Assembly (NCBI GenBank): GCA_038747545.1
Contig: JBCDJT010000132.1
Span: 1-14,265, forward strand
Reading direction: 5' to 3'
Length of the DNA: 14,265 nt
From: JBCCMF01 sp038747545
GTDB taxonomy: Bacteria; Bacteroidota; Rhodothermia; Rhodothermales; JBCCMF01
The notes beneath the pieces were generated by a model. That model saw nothing but the letters and a program-made list of their open reading frames with translations, was not told where the DNA came from and ran no database searches. Made by a program: the position numbers and the translations under genes. Position 1 is the stretch's first letter; each line of letters opens with the position of its first letter. Positions 6,973-14,053 of this stretch are shown here, piece after piece.

Positions 6973-8100
6973 ATGAACACGCTCGTTGCTGCTGCTCAGG
7001 CACCAGCTGTTGATGTACTGCCCATCAACGGCACAGACTACATCGAATTCTACGTCGGTAACGCCAAGCAAGCGGCGCATTTTTACCAGCATGCCTTTGG
7101 GTTCAGGCCCATCGCCTACCGAGGCCTGGAGACGGGCGCGCGCGACACCACCAGCGTCGTGCTCGTGCAAGGCAAGATCCGATTCGTCCTCACCGCACCC
7201 CTCACGCCCGATCACCCCATCGCCACGCAGGTGCGGCAGCATGGCGACTTTGTGCGCGACGTGGCGCTGTGGGTGGACGACGCCCGTGCTGCCTATGAAG
7301 GTGCAATTGCACGGGGGGCCACCAGCGTGCGCCCGCCCGAGGTGCTGGAGGACAAACTGGGCCGCGTGGTGCGCGCCTCCATCGCCACCTACGGCGACGT
7401 CATCCACAGCTTTGTAGAGCGGCGCGACTACGACGGCGTCTTTATGCCGGGCTTCCAGTCGATAGAGCCCACCTTTGCACAGCCCATGCCCATCGGGCTC
7501 AAGTACGTAGACCACGTGGTAGGCAACGTGGAGTTGGGCGCCATGAACCGCTATGTCGACTTCTACGCCGACGTGATGGGATTCAAGCAGTTGGTCTCCT
7601 TCGACGACACCGACATTTCGACGAAATACACGGCGTTGATGTCTAAGGTGATGTCGAACGGCAACGAGCGCATCAAATTCCCTATCAACGAGCCTGCTAC
7701 TGGCCTCAAGAAAAGCCAGATCGACGAGTACCTGGAGTACCACGGCGGCGCTGGCGTCCAGCACATCGCCATCGCCACGGACAACATCGTGGCTACGGTC
7801 TCAGCGCTACGCAGCCGCGGCATCAACTTCTTGCGCGTGCCCGGCATGTATTACGACGAACTCCTCGACCGGGTGGGCCGCATCGAAGAAGACCTGATGG
7901 CCCTGCGGGAGCTAGGCATCTTGGTAGACCGCGACGACGAGGGGTACCTGCTGCAGATCTTCACCCAGCCGATGCAAGACCGGCCCACGCTGTTCTACGA
8001 AATCATCCAGCGCAAAGGCGCGCGGTCGTTCGGCAAGGGCAACTTCAAGGCGCTCTTCGAGGCTATCGAGCGCGAGCAAGCCCGGCGCGGCAACCTGTGA
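6973..8100 (+). CDS. hppD: 4-hydroxyphenylpyruvate dioxygenase
   Basis: A 375-residue cytoplasmic non-haem iron enzyme that converts 4-hydroxyphenylpyruvate and O2 to homogentisate and CO2, the second step of tyrosine degradation. The N-terminal vicinal-oxygen-chelate domain opens with INGTDYIEFYVGNAKQAAHFY. The catalytic C-terminal domain supplies the iron ligands H181 (KYVDHVVGNVE), H264 (GVQHIAIATDN) and E343 (TLFYEIIQRKG). The C-terminal RSFGKGNFKALFEAIEREQ is the family's typical gating helix region. The length is normal. The start ATG 6973 gives the expected N-terminus. A promoter-like box ends five bases upstream, suggesting a very short leader. The next gene, 227 bases downstream on the same strand, encodes the next pathway enzyme. 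Identification is very secure. Confidence 0.97.
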   Translation: MNTLVAAAQAPAVDVLPINGTDYIEFYVGNAKQAAHFYQHAFGFRPIAYRGLETGARDTTSVVLVQGKIRFVLTAPLTPDHPIATQVRQHGDFVRDVALWVDDARAAYEGAIARGATSVRPPEVLEDKLGRVVRASIATYGDVIHSFVERRDYDGVFMPGFQSIEPTFAQPMPIGLKYVDHVVGNVELGAMNRYVDFYADVMGFKQLVSFDDTDISTKYTALMSKVMSNGNERIKFPINEPATGLKKSQIDEYLEYHGGAGVQHIAIATDNIVATVSALRSRGINFLRVPGMYYDELLDRVGRIEEDLMALRELGILVDRDDEGYLLQIFTQPMQDRPTLFYEIIQRKGARSFGKGNFKALFEAIEREQARRGNL

Positions 8101-8327
8101 CGTTCGCGGGTAGCGGGATGGCTCGCTTCGTTCGTCGCTTCGGCCGCGCACGTTCGGTCTTGGGACGCGCTTCGCGCTTTGGGTCTTGGGGGCGACGATC
8201 CTCCAACACAGCGCCTTCTATCGTCGTTGGGCGTAGTACCGGGGGATGGAGGCGGACGCTCTCGTACGCCTCGGCTGCTTCCGGCGTATCTTGTTTTCAT
8301 CGTTCACCTGCTTGAATTGCTACCGCC
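8101..8327 (+). other. Intergenic region hppD-hmgA with short repeats
   Basis: No gene fits in these 227 bases. The first half carries short direct repeats: TCGCTTCG at 8123-8130 and 8135-8142, with CGCTTCG again at 8168-8174, and GGTCTTGGG at 8156-8164 and 8182-8190, flanking a small GCGC/GCGC hairpin. The second half leads to the promoter-like element at 8285-8311. No intrinsic terminator with a T-run follows hppD. The gap suggests hmgA has its own promoter. Confidence 0.5.
8285..8311 (+). promoter_or_regulatory. Candidate promoter/leader element of hmgA (shared with divIVA-like gene)
   Basis: CGTATCTTG (8285-8293) and TCACCTGC (8304-8311) repeat the blocks found before the divIVA-like gene with identical total length of 27 bases; TTCATC occurs between them in both, shifted by two bases. 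It lies 16 bases before the hmgA ATG. TATCTT is the likely -10 hexamer. No -35 is evident. Confidence 0.4.
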
Positions 8328-9536
8328 ATGCCACACTACGTTCGCCTGGGTCAACTGCCGCAGAAACGGCATACGCAGTTCCGCAAGCCCGACGGTTCGC
8401 TCCACTCGGAGGAAGTAGTCGGCGCTGAAGGCTTCAGCGGCATCTCGTCGATTGTGTACCACCTGCACCCGCCCACGCTCGTGGACCGCATTGGCGAGCG
8501 GCGGCCGTACCACGTCACCTACGCCGACCAGGACTTCCTGCAACACAGGCACATTAAGGGCGCCGACGTGCAGCAGGGCGGCGACTGGCTGAGCGGGCGG
8601 CAGTATATCATGGGCAACAGCGATGTCCGGCTGGCGATTGCGCGCCCCACGGAGGCGATGGACTACTTCTACCGCAACGCCGTGGCCGACGAGTTGGTCT
8701 ACGTTCACCAGGGCGAAGGGCGCCTGGAGTCTACGCATGGCGTAGTGCCGTTTGCGCAGGGCGACTATGTACACGTGCCGCGCACCATCACCCACCGCTG
8801 GCGTTTTGAGCAGGGCACCGACCCGCGGCTGCTGGTCATCGAGTCGATGTCTGAGGTGCGGTTTCCGAAGCGCTACATGAACACCCATGGCCAGCTGTTG
8901 GAGCACAGCCCCTTCTGCGAGCGCGACGTGCGCCCCCCTACAGAGCTGCTGACCTACGACGAGACGGGCGACTTCGAGGTGCGCATCGCCAAGCACGGCT
9001 GGCTGCACAGCTACCACCTGCGCCACCACCCGTTCGACGTCGTCGGCTGGGACGGCTACATGTACCCCTACGCCATCTCGATCCACGACTTTGAGCCCAT
9101 TACCGGGCGCGTGCATCAGCCGCCGCCGGTACACCAGATGTTTACGGGGCGCAACTTCGTGGTGTGCTCGTTCGTGCCGCGCAAGTACGACTACCACCCC
9201 CAAGCCATCCCGGCGCCGTACAACCACTCCAACATCGACTCCGACGAAGTCCTCTTCTATGCCGAGGGCGACTTCATGAGCCGCAAGGGCATCGACCGCG
9301 GCTCGTTCACGCTGCATCCCGGCGGCATTCCGCATGGTCCGCATCCGGGCACTGTTGAGGCGTCGATTGGGAAGGAAGGCACGGCGGAGTTGGCGGTGAT
9401 GGTGGACACGTTCCACCCGCTGAAGCTGACGTCGGTGGCGCTGGCTCACGAAGACGCGAACTACGCCTACTCGTGGCGCCCCGAGACACACGCCGCCTCG
9501 GAGCCAGACCCTAGCGGTGACGGCTGGGTCGCTTGA
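8328..9536 (+). CDS. hmgA: Homogentisate 1,2-dioxygenase (compact type)
   Basis: A 402-residue cytoplasmic iron dioxygenase that opens the ring of homogentisate to give maleylacetoacetate. The N-terminus MPHYVRLGQLPQKRHTQFRK is typical of the shorter bacterial HmgA proteins; the human enzyme has 445 residues. The catalytic cupin domain has PYNHSNIDSDEV with H300 and probably E307, then LHPGGIPHGPHPG with H330 and H336, equivalent to human H365 and ligand H371. The human spacing is H-x5-E; here E307 is one residue further and D306 sits at the human position. The protein is encoded just after hppD, which makes its substrate. It converges on ligA with 54 bases between stops. The ATG at 8328 gives a sensible N-terminus; no Shine-Dalgarno is seen. 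Later pathway genes are not in this window. Confidence 0.93.
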   Translation: MPHYVRLGQLPQKRHTQFRKPDGSLHSEEVVGAEGFSGISSIVYHLHPPTLVDRIGERRPYHVTYADQDFLQHRHIKGADVQQGGDWLSGRQYIMGNSDVRLAIARPTEAMDYFYRNAVADELVYVHQGEGRLESTHGVVPFAQGDYVHVPRTITHRWRFEQGTDPRLLVIESMSEVRFPKRYMNTHGQLLEHSPFCERDVRPPTELLTYDETGDFEVRIAKHGWLHSYHLRHHPFDVVGWDGYMYPYAISIHDFEPITGRVHQPPPVHQMFTGRNFVVCSFVPRKYDYHPQAIPAPYNHSNIDSDEVLFYAEGDFMSRKGIDRGSFTLHPGGIPHGPHPGTVEASIGKEGTAELAVMVDTFHPLKLTSVALAHEDANYAYSWRPETHAASEPDPSGDGWVA

Positions 9537-9569
9537 TGGCCAAGGTGCCACGGCAATGGGCGCCGGGTG

Positions 9570-9584
9570 CCGCCAGCGAGGCGG
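9570..9584. terminator. Weak hairpin between convergent hmgA and ligA
   Basis: CCGCC and GGCGG form a 5-bp stem around a 5-base loop in the 54-base gap between the two stop codons. There is no T-run on either strand, so any terminator role is weak and speculative. Confidence 0.2.
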
Positions 9585-9590
9585 TGGTCC

Positions 9591-11708
9591 CTATTTCGCA
9601 GGCAACAGCTCCAGCAAGTCGGCTTCGCTCAACACGGCGATGCCCAGTTCGTTTGCCTTGGTCAGCTTCGAGCCTGCGTTTTCGCCAGCGACCACGTAGT
9701 CGGTTTTCTTGCTGACGCTGCCCGTAACCTTGCCGCCGTGACGCTTGATCATACTGGCGGCGTCTTTGCGGCCCATGGTGGGCAGCGTGCCCGTCAGCAC
9801 GAATGTTTTGCCCGCAACGCCTTCGGCCTCGACGACCTCAGCGGCGGCTTCCTCAGGCCACTGCTCGGTGTTGACGCCCAGGTCGCGAAGAGCGTGCCAC
9901 AAGTGTGTGTTCTGGTCGCGGCGGAACCAGTCGAAGACGCTCTGCGCCGTGATTGGCCCGATACCGTCGATGGCTTCCAGCGTCTCTTGCTCGGCCTCTG
10001 CCAGCGCAGCCATCGAGGCGAACTGCGCCGCCAGCCGCTCTGCGGCGTCCTTACCCACATGCCGGATACCCAGCCCAAACAGCAGCCTGCTCAGCGGGCG
10101 GTTCTTCGAGTCGGCGATGCCTGCCAGCAGGTTGTCGGCCTTCTTCTCCGCAAAGCGCTCCATGGCAGCCAGCGTGTCGCGGTCGAGGCGGTACAGGTCG
10201 GGCAGTTCCTTCACCAGCCCGGCTTCGGCCAGGATGACGGCCAGCTTCGAGCCCAGCCCGTCGATGTCCATCGCGCTGCGCCCCGCATAGTGTTCGAGCA
10301 GGCGGATGAACTGCGCTGGGCACTCGTTCGAGATGCAGTACCAGTCGGCCTCGCCCGGCAAGCGCACCAGCGGCGAGCCACACGCCGGGCAGTGCGTGGG
10401 CATGCGCCACACCTGCTCCTCCCCCGTCCGCGCAGCCACTACAGGCCCAACCACGGCGGGGATGACATCGCCTGCACGCTTGACCACGACCGTGTCGCCG
10501 ATGCGGATGTCGCGACTGGTGATGTAGTCCTCGTTGTGCAGCGTCGCCTGCGAGACCGTCACGCCGCCAATCTGCACCGGGGCGAGCACGGCCTCGGGCT
10601 TGATGACCCCCGTCCGTCCCACATTGACTTTAATGTCCAATAGCGTCGTTGTCGCCTCGCGGGCAGGAAACTTGTACGCGATGGCCCAGCGCGGCGCGCT
10701 TGAGATGAAGCCCAGCGCCTCTTGATCGGCGACGCGATCAATCTTGACCACTACACCGTCGATCTCGTAGTCCAGGTCGTCGCGCTTCTCGGTCCAGGCC
10801 TCGCAGAACGCGATCACCTCGTCGATGGCGTCGAACCGCTGCGTCTCGGGGTTGGCCGGAAAGCCGAGGTCGGCGAGCCATCGGAGCTGCGCGTGTTGCC
10901 CGTCGGGTGCTGCAGCTGTCGTCGGGCCGATGCCGTAGCAGAAAAAGTCGAGCGGGCGCTGCGCCGTAATGGCGGGGTCGAGTTGGCGGAGGCTACCGGC
11001 TGCCGCGTTGCGTGGGTTGGCGAAGGGCTTGTCGTTGGTCTCGGCGAGGCGCGCGTTCAGCGCCTCCAGCCCGCTCTTGCGCATGTAGACCTCGCCCCGT
11101 GCCTCGATGCGCTCGGGCGCCTCGACCGCGGCATCTACCGCCACCGGGATGCGCAGCGGGATAGCACCAATAGTTCGGACGTTGTGCGTGATGTTTTCGC
11201 CCTGCACCCCGTTGCCCCGCGTGGCCGCTTGCACCAGCTGCCCCTCGGCATAGGTGAGCGCCACGGCCAGGCCGTCGATCTTCAGCTCTGCCGTGACGGG
11301 CACGGGCCCAGCGGCATCCAGGCCGCGCAGGCATCGCTCGTACCACGCGCGCAGGTCGTCGGCGCCGAAGGCGTTGGAGAGCGAGAGCAGCGGTACGGGA
11401 TGCGCTACCTTCTCGAAGGCATCGAGTGGCGTTCCGCCTACGCGCTGCGTCGGCGAGTCGGGCTGCTGGAGATGGGGGAAGCGCTCTTCTAGGCCGCGAA
11501 GCGCATGGATCAGCTCGTCGTATTCGCCGTCTGTGATGACGGGCGCATCCAGCACGTAATACTGATGGGCGTGGGCGTTCAGCACGCCAACCAACGTAGG
11601 TACAAGCGCGGCGGCTTCGTCTGCAGACCACGACGCAAAGAAAAGCGAACGCACCTCCGCCAAGGCATCACGGGTAGCGCGCAGCAGCACGGCAGTGGCT
11701 TCGGGCAT
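9591..11708 (-). CDS. ligA: NAD+-dependent DNA ligase LigA
   Basis: A 705-residue replicative ligase that seals nicks using NAD+. The Ia region (about 37-95) has AHQYYVLDAPVITDGEYDEL, which binds NMN. The adenylation domain has the KxDG motif ELKIDG with AMP-accepting K143, then EARGEVYM and DYEIDGVVVKID. The OB fold has VNVGRTGVIKPEAVLAPV. The zinc finger uses C440, C443, C458 and C463. Helix-hairpin-helix repeats follow (about 475-600), and a BRCT domain (about 631-705) begins at GVAGKTFVLTG. All parts are present and intact. About 28 residues precede the usual family start, with no internal ATG that would remove them. The ATG at 11708 lies only three bases after the stop of the RodZ-like gene, indicating translational coupling. 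Confidence 0.97.
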   Translation of the reverse strand: MPEATAVLLRATRDALAEVRSLFFASWSADEAAALVPTLVGVLNAHAHQYYVLDAPVITDGEYDELIHALRGLEERFPHLQQPDSPTQRVGGTPLDAFEKVAHPVPLLSLSNAFGADDLRAWYERCLRGLDAAGPVPVTAELKIDGLAVALTYAEGQLVQAATRGNGVQGENITHNVRTIGAIPLRIPVAVDAAVEAPERIEARGEVYMRKSGLEALNARLAETNDKPFANPRNAAAGSLRQLDPAITAQRPLDFFCYGIGPTTAAAPDGQHAQLRWLADLGFPANPETQRFDAIDEVIAFCEAWTEKRDDLDYEIDGVVVKIDRVADQEALGFISSAPRWAIAYKFPAREATTTLLDIKVNVGRTGVIKPEAVLAPVQIGGVTVSQATLHNEDYITSRDIRIGDTVVVKRAGDVIPAVVGPVVAARTGEEQVWRMPTHCPACGSPLVRLPGEADWYCISNECPAQFIRLLEHYAGRSAMDIDGLGSKLAVILAEAGLVKELPDLYRLDRDTLAAMERFAEKKADNLLAGIADSKNRPLSRLLFGLGIRHVGKDAAERLAAQFASMAALAEAEQETLEAIDGIGPITAQSVFDWFRRDQNTHLWHALRDLGVNTEQWPEEAAAEVVEAEGVAGKTFVLTGTLPTMGRKDAASMIKRHGGKVTGSVSKKTDYVVAGENAGSKLTKANELGIAVLSEADLLELLPAK

Positions 11709-11711
11709 AGC

Positions 11712-12668
11712 TCAGCGAACACTCACGGAATCGAGGAAAGCCTGCACGCTCGGCTTGGTCAGCACGATGCGGTTGCGCTCGTCGCGCACGGCAGGCGCAG
11801 TCGGGTAGGCATACCCCTCTACCTCGAGCCGGAAGCGCCCCCACTGGTCTTCGATGATAAGCCGCTCTTGGACGGTAACCACCCGCACGCTGTCGGGCTC
11901 CATCCAATAGGGACGGCGGGCGTCGGCGTCGGCCGTGAGGCGGATGCCTTGCACGGGCCCGGGCTGGGCGATGATGCGTACGTCGATGGCTTCTCCAACA
12001 GCAGCTGGCTCAGGCGGCGGAGGGGGTAGGTCTTCCACCGCAGCTTGTTCTTCGGCTTGTGCAGCAGGCGGGTCGGCATCGGCAGGTTCACCGCGGTTCA
12101 ACGCCCAAAAGGCCACAGCCGCGGCCAACGCGAGGACAACCACCCCCGCCAATATTGCGGCCCATGGCAGTGGCGGGGCGCCTTCGGATTCCTTGGGTGC
12201 TGCCTGCCCAACCCTGCGGTTCGGTTTTGGGGGAGGCGACGCGCTTTTTGGCGCTTTGGGTGCCGGAGGTGGTGGCGTCTTGGGTGCTGGCTTAGCGACA
12301 GCAGCCGAAGCTGCTGCCGGGGACGCCGCCGCTTTCGGCTTCGGCGCCGGTGGGTCAACCTTCGGCTTCTTCAACCCGAGGTGTGCTACAGCCAACTCGC
12401 GCTTGTACTCGCCCTCCAGCACCATGTCCAGGGCGTCTAGCGTGTGCTCTTCGTCTAGCTTCAGCACCCCGACGTAGGACCGCACCAAGGCGCGGATGTA
12501 GACACGGTTGTGGTGCTGGTTGTCGATGAGCAGATTGGCCTCAAAGCGTTCCAGCACGTCGAGCGGCACCTTGGTACGGTCTTGCACCTCGTGGAGGGGA
12601 ACGGCGTGCTTCTCCCGGATGGCCTTGAGGTCCTGCGCAAACTCGGCAGCTGCTTTACGGCGCGGCAT
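11712..12668 (-). CDS. RodZ-like membrane protein with cytoplasmic HTH domain
   Basis: A 318-residue protein from ATG 12668. Residues about 8-75 match the HTH_25 domain of RodZ: FAQDLKAIREKHAVPLHEV, then KVPLDVLERFEANL and NRVYIRALVRSYVGVLKLD. Residues about 101-167 are a Pro/Ala/Lys-rich linker. A single transmembrane helix spans about 168-190 (WAAILAGVVVLALAAAVAFW). An acidic, Pro-rich stretch leads to a periplasmic beta domain (about 226-318) resembling the RodZ C-terminal domain, with VTVQERLIIEDQWGRFRLEVEG. RodZ links the MreB cytoskeleton to cell-wall elongation. The frame continues upstream to 12749, but those residues come from the tRNA terminator and are unlikely to be translated. 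It is followed three bases later by ligA. The architecture is convincing; exact orthology to RodZ is inferred. Confidence 0.82.
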   Translation of the reverse strand: MPRRKAAAEFAQDLKAIREKHAVPLHEVQDRTKVPLDVLERFEANLLIDNQHHNRVYIRALVRSYVGVLKLDEEHTLDALDMVLEGEYKRELAVAHLGLKKPKVDPPAPKPKAAASPAAASAAVAKPAPKTPPPPAPKAPKSASPPPKPNRRVGQAAPKESEGAPPLPWAAILAGVVVLALAAAVAFWALNRGEPADADPPAAQAEEQAAVEDLPPPPPEPAAVGEAIDVRIIAQPGPVQGIRLTADADARRPYWMEPDSVRVVTVQERLIIEDQWGRFRLEVEGYAYPTAPAVRDERNRIVLTKPSVQAFLDSVSVR

Positions 12669-12720
12669 AGACGACGGAAAACCTGTGGAACGGTAACGGA
12701 CAACGGGTGCGCTACGCATC

Positions 12721-12763
12721 AAAAAACGAAAGCCTGAATCCAGCATCAACTGATTTCAGGCTT
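12721..12763 (-). terminator. Intrinsic terminator of tRNA-Pro
   Basis: On the minus strand, directly after the tRNA, AAGCCTGAA pairs perfectly with TTCAGGCTT (12763-12755 with 12738-12730). A 3-bp inner stem CAG/CTG lies inside the loop. The stem is followed by TCG and then six Ts (12726-12721). This is a textbook Rho-independent terminator. It separates tRNA transcription from the RodZ-like gene downstream. Confidence 0.88.
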
Positions 12764-12767
12764 CGAT

Positions 12768-12844
12768 TGGTCGGGACGGCGGGATTTGAACCCACGACCC
12801 CTTGCACCCCATGCAAGTGCGCTACCGGACTGCGCCACGTCCCG
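12768..12844 (-). tRNA. tRNA-Pro(GGG)
   Basis: The minus strand folds as a full cloverleaf. The acceptor stem is CGGGACG/CGTCCCG. The D arm has GCGC/GCGC around AGTCCGGTA. The anticodon stem CTTGC/GCAAG encloses loop ATGGGGT, so the anticodon is GGG and reads CCC and CCU proline codons. A 5-base variable loop is followed by the T arm GTGGG/CCCGC with loop TTCAAAT. The discriminator A and 3' CCA are encoded (12771-12768). G37 after the anticodon and the C1-G72 pair fit bacterial proline tRNAs. It has its own promoter candidate and terminator. Confidence 0.97.
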
Positions 12845-12860
12845 ATTCCGGTCAGGTGCT

Positions 12861-12890
12861 AATATACAGTGCTACCCCAGGGCGGTCCAA
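12861..12890 (-). promoter_or_regulatory. Candidate promoter of tRNA-Pro
   Basis: On the minus strand, TTGGAC (12890-12885) is followed by TATATT (12866-12861) with an 18-base spacer; from TTG to TATATT the gap is 21 bases, close to Bacteroidota -33/-7 spacing. The -10 box ends 16 bases before the tRNA 5' end, leaving a short leader to be processed. Confidence 0.55.
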
Positions 12891-12933
12891 CCGTCGGCAC
12901 TTGAACTTAACAGGTAGATCGGCATGTCTTGGC

Positions 12934-13206
12934 TCACCCCACGTGCAGTGTGCCGCTGGCCTGCGCCTTGAGTTGGGCTTTCTCTCCGGCAGACAAGCTG
13001 TTCCAGTGGCGGTCCTGCAGCGCACCATGGAGGGCATACAGGGCCAGCACCGTCACGCCCGGCCGATGGTGCCGAAGCATCTTGTACGCCAGCACCGCGC
13101 CCACACGCTCTAGGTCACCGCGTGTGTGAATATGCAGCGCGCCTAGCCAAGCCGCCATCTTGGACCCGAGATTCTTCATCTCGATGACAGACTGCTCCGG
13201 CGTCAT
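12934..13206 (-). CDS. TfoX C-terminal-domain protein
   Basis: A 90-residue cytoplasmic protein that is almost entirely a TfoX/Sxy C-terminal domain. Matching features are MKNLGSKMAAWLGALHIHTRGDLERVGAVLAY near the start and ALYALHGALQDRHWNSLSAGEKAQL near the end. In gamma-proteobacteria TfoX/Sxy promotes competence-gene expression, but the DNA-transformation role belongs to the two-domain protein. Stand-alone C-terminal domains are widespread and uncharacterised; they have a helix-hairpin-helix-like look. The N-terminal TfoX domain is absent here and there is no sign of truncation: ATG 13206 gives a sensible start. It follows fabG by 47 bases on the same strand and may be co-transcribed. The family call is good; the function is unknown. 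Confidence 0.85.
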   Translation of the reverse strand: MTPEQSVIEMKNLGSKMAAWLGALHIHTRGDLERVGAVLAYKMLRHHRPGVTVLALYALHGALQDRHWNSLSAGEKAQLKAQASGTLHVG

Positions 13207-13253
13207 GGTGCATCAGGCTGAAATGGCGCTTAATTCGCTGACGGGCGGGGCGC

Positions 13254-14003
13254 TTACATCAGCATCCCGCCGTTCACATTCAGTACTTGCCCGGTGATGT
13301 AGTCGGCCGCAGACGAGGAGAGGAACAGCACCGAGGCGGCGATGTCATCGACAGTGGCAGGGCGGCCGAGCGGGATCGTACCGAGCATAGCTTCCGTCGC
13401 CTTCTCGTTGAGTTCGGCGGTCATGTCGGTCGTGACGTACCCAGGGGCGACTACGTTCACCGTGACGCCGCGCTTGCTGAGTTCGAGGGCAAGGCTCTTC
13501 GAGAAGCCGATGATGCCCGCCTTCGAGGCGGCGTAGTTGGTCTGGCCTGCGTTTCCGGCCACGCCCACCACCGACGAGATGTTGACGATCTTACCGCCGC
13601 GCTGCTTCATCATAGGACGGTAGCACAGCTTCGAAAAGTTGAAGACGCTCTTCAGGTTCGTCTCGATAACAGCATCCCAATCGGCCTCGCTCATGCGCAG
13701 CATCAACCCGTCCTTCGTGATGCCCGCGTTGTTGACCAGCACGTCGATGCGACCCCACGCGTCGAGCACGCCCTTCACAGTGGACTCGGCAGACGCCATG
13801 CTGGCGGCATCCCCCTTGAACAGTAGCACCTCGGTGCCGCTGGCTTCGAGGGCCGTCTTCAGTTCCTCCGCAGCTGCGTCGGAGGAGCGGTAGGTGAAGG
13901 CCACCTTGGCGCCTGCCTTGGCGAACGCTTCTACGATGGCGCGGCCGATGCCACGGGTGCCACCGGTTACGAGGACAGACTGATCGGTGAAGTCGAGGAT
14001 CAT
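13254..14003 (-). CDS. fabG: 3-oxoacyl-[acyl-carrier-protein] reductase FabG
   Basis: A 249-residue short-chain dehydrogenase that reduces 3-oxoacyl-ACP to 3-hydroxyacyl-ACP with NADPH in fatty-acid elongation. The Rossmann nucleotide loop is TGGTRGIG (13-20), and R39 after the second strand suits NADPH. NNAG lies at 91-94. The catalytic residues are N116, S144, Y157 and K161 (NYAASKAG). The proline-glycine turn VAPGYVTTDM (185-194) and the C-terminal TGQVLNVNGGMLM are typical FabG, which separates it from other short-chain dehydrogenases. It directly follows fabD in the same direction, as in many bacterial fab clusters. acpP, which commonly comes next, is not found after it; a TfoX-domain gene occupies that place. 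Confidence 0.95.
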   Translation of the reverse strand: MILDFTDQSVLVTGGTRGIGRAIVEAFAKAGAKVAFTYRSSDAAAEELKTALEASGTEVLLFKGDAASMASAESTVKGVLDAWGRIDVLVNNAGITKDGLMLRMSEADWDAVIETNLKSVFNFSKLCYRPMMKQRGGKIVNISSVVGVAGNAGQTNYAASKAGIIGFSKSLALELSKRGVTVNVVAPGYVTTDMTAELNEKATEAMLGTIPLGRPATVDDIAASVLFLSSSAADYITGQVLNVNGGMLM

Positions 14004-14018
14004 GATGTGTTGTAGTCT

Positions 14019-14039
14019 CAGGTCAGAAGGTCGCAGGTC
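14019..14039 (+). repeat. Three short AGGTC repeats in the fabD-fabG gap
   Basis: AGGTC occurs at 14020-14024, 14028-14032 and 14035-14039, separated by three and two bases, within the 50-base gap between fabD and fabG. It resembles degenerate short tandem repeats found in intergenic spacers. A function in regulation is not shown. Confidence 0.4.
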
Positions 14040-14053
14040 GTATGAGGCCTGCG

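Noticed and set aside
6865..7764. Long minus-strand open frame continuous with the Nudix gene
   Set aside because: It is antisense to hppD. The Nudix family N-terminus begins at MKKW (6864), and the upstream residues are His/Val-rich antisense translation with no family resemblance.
8304..9551. 415-codon minus-strand open frame
   Set aside because: It covers hmgA in antisense. hmgA carries clear catalytic motifs, and high GC removes stop codons from the opposite frame.
9567..10643. Long plus-strand open frames at 9567-10643 and 10722-11492
   Set aside because: Both are antisense to ligA, which has every expected domain. Their translations lack recognisable motifs.
12669..12749. N-terminal extension of the RodZ-like protein
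   Set aside because: The added codons lie in the tRNA terminator and T-run, while the HTH domain starts properly from the ATG at 12668.
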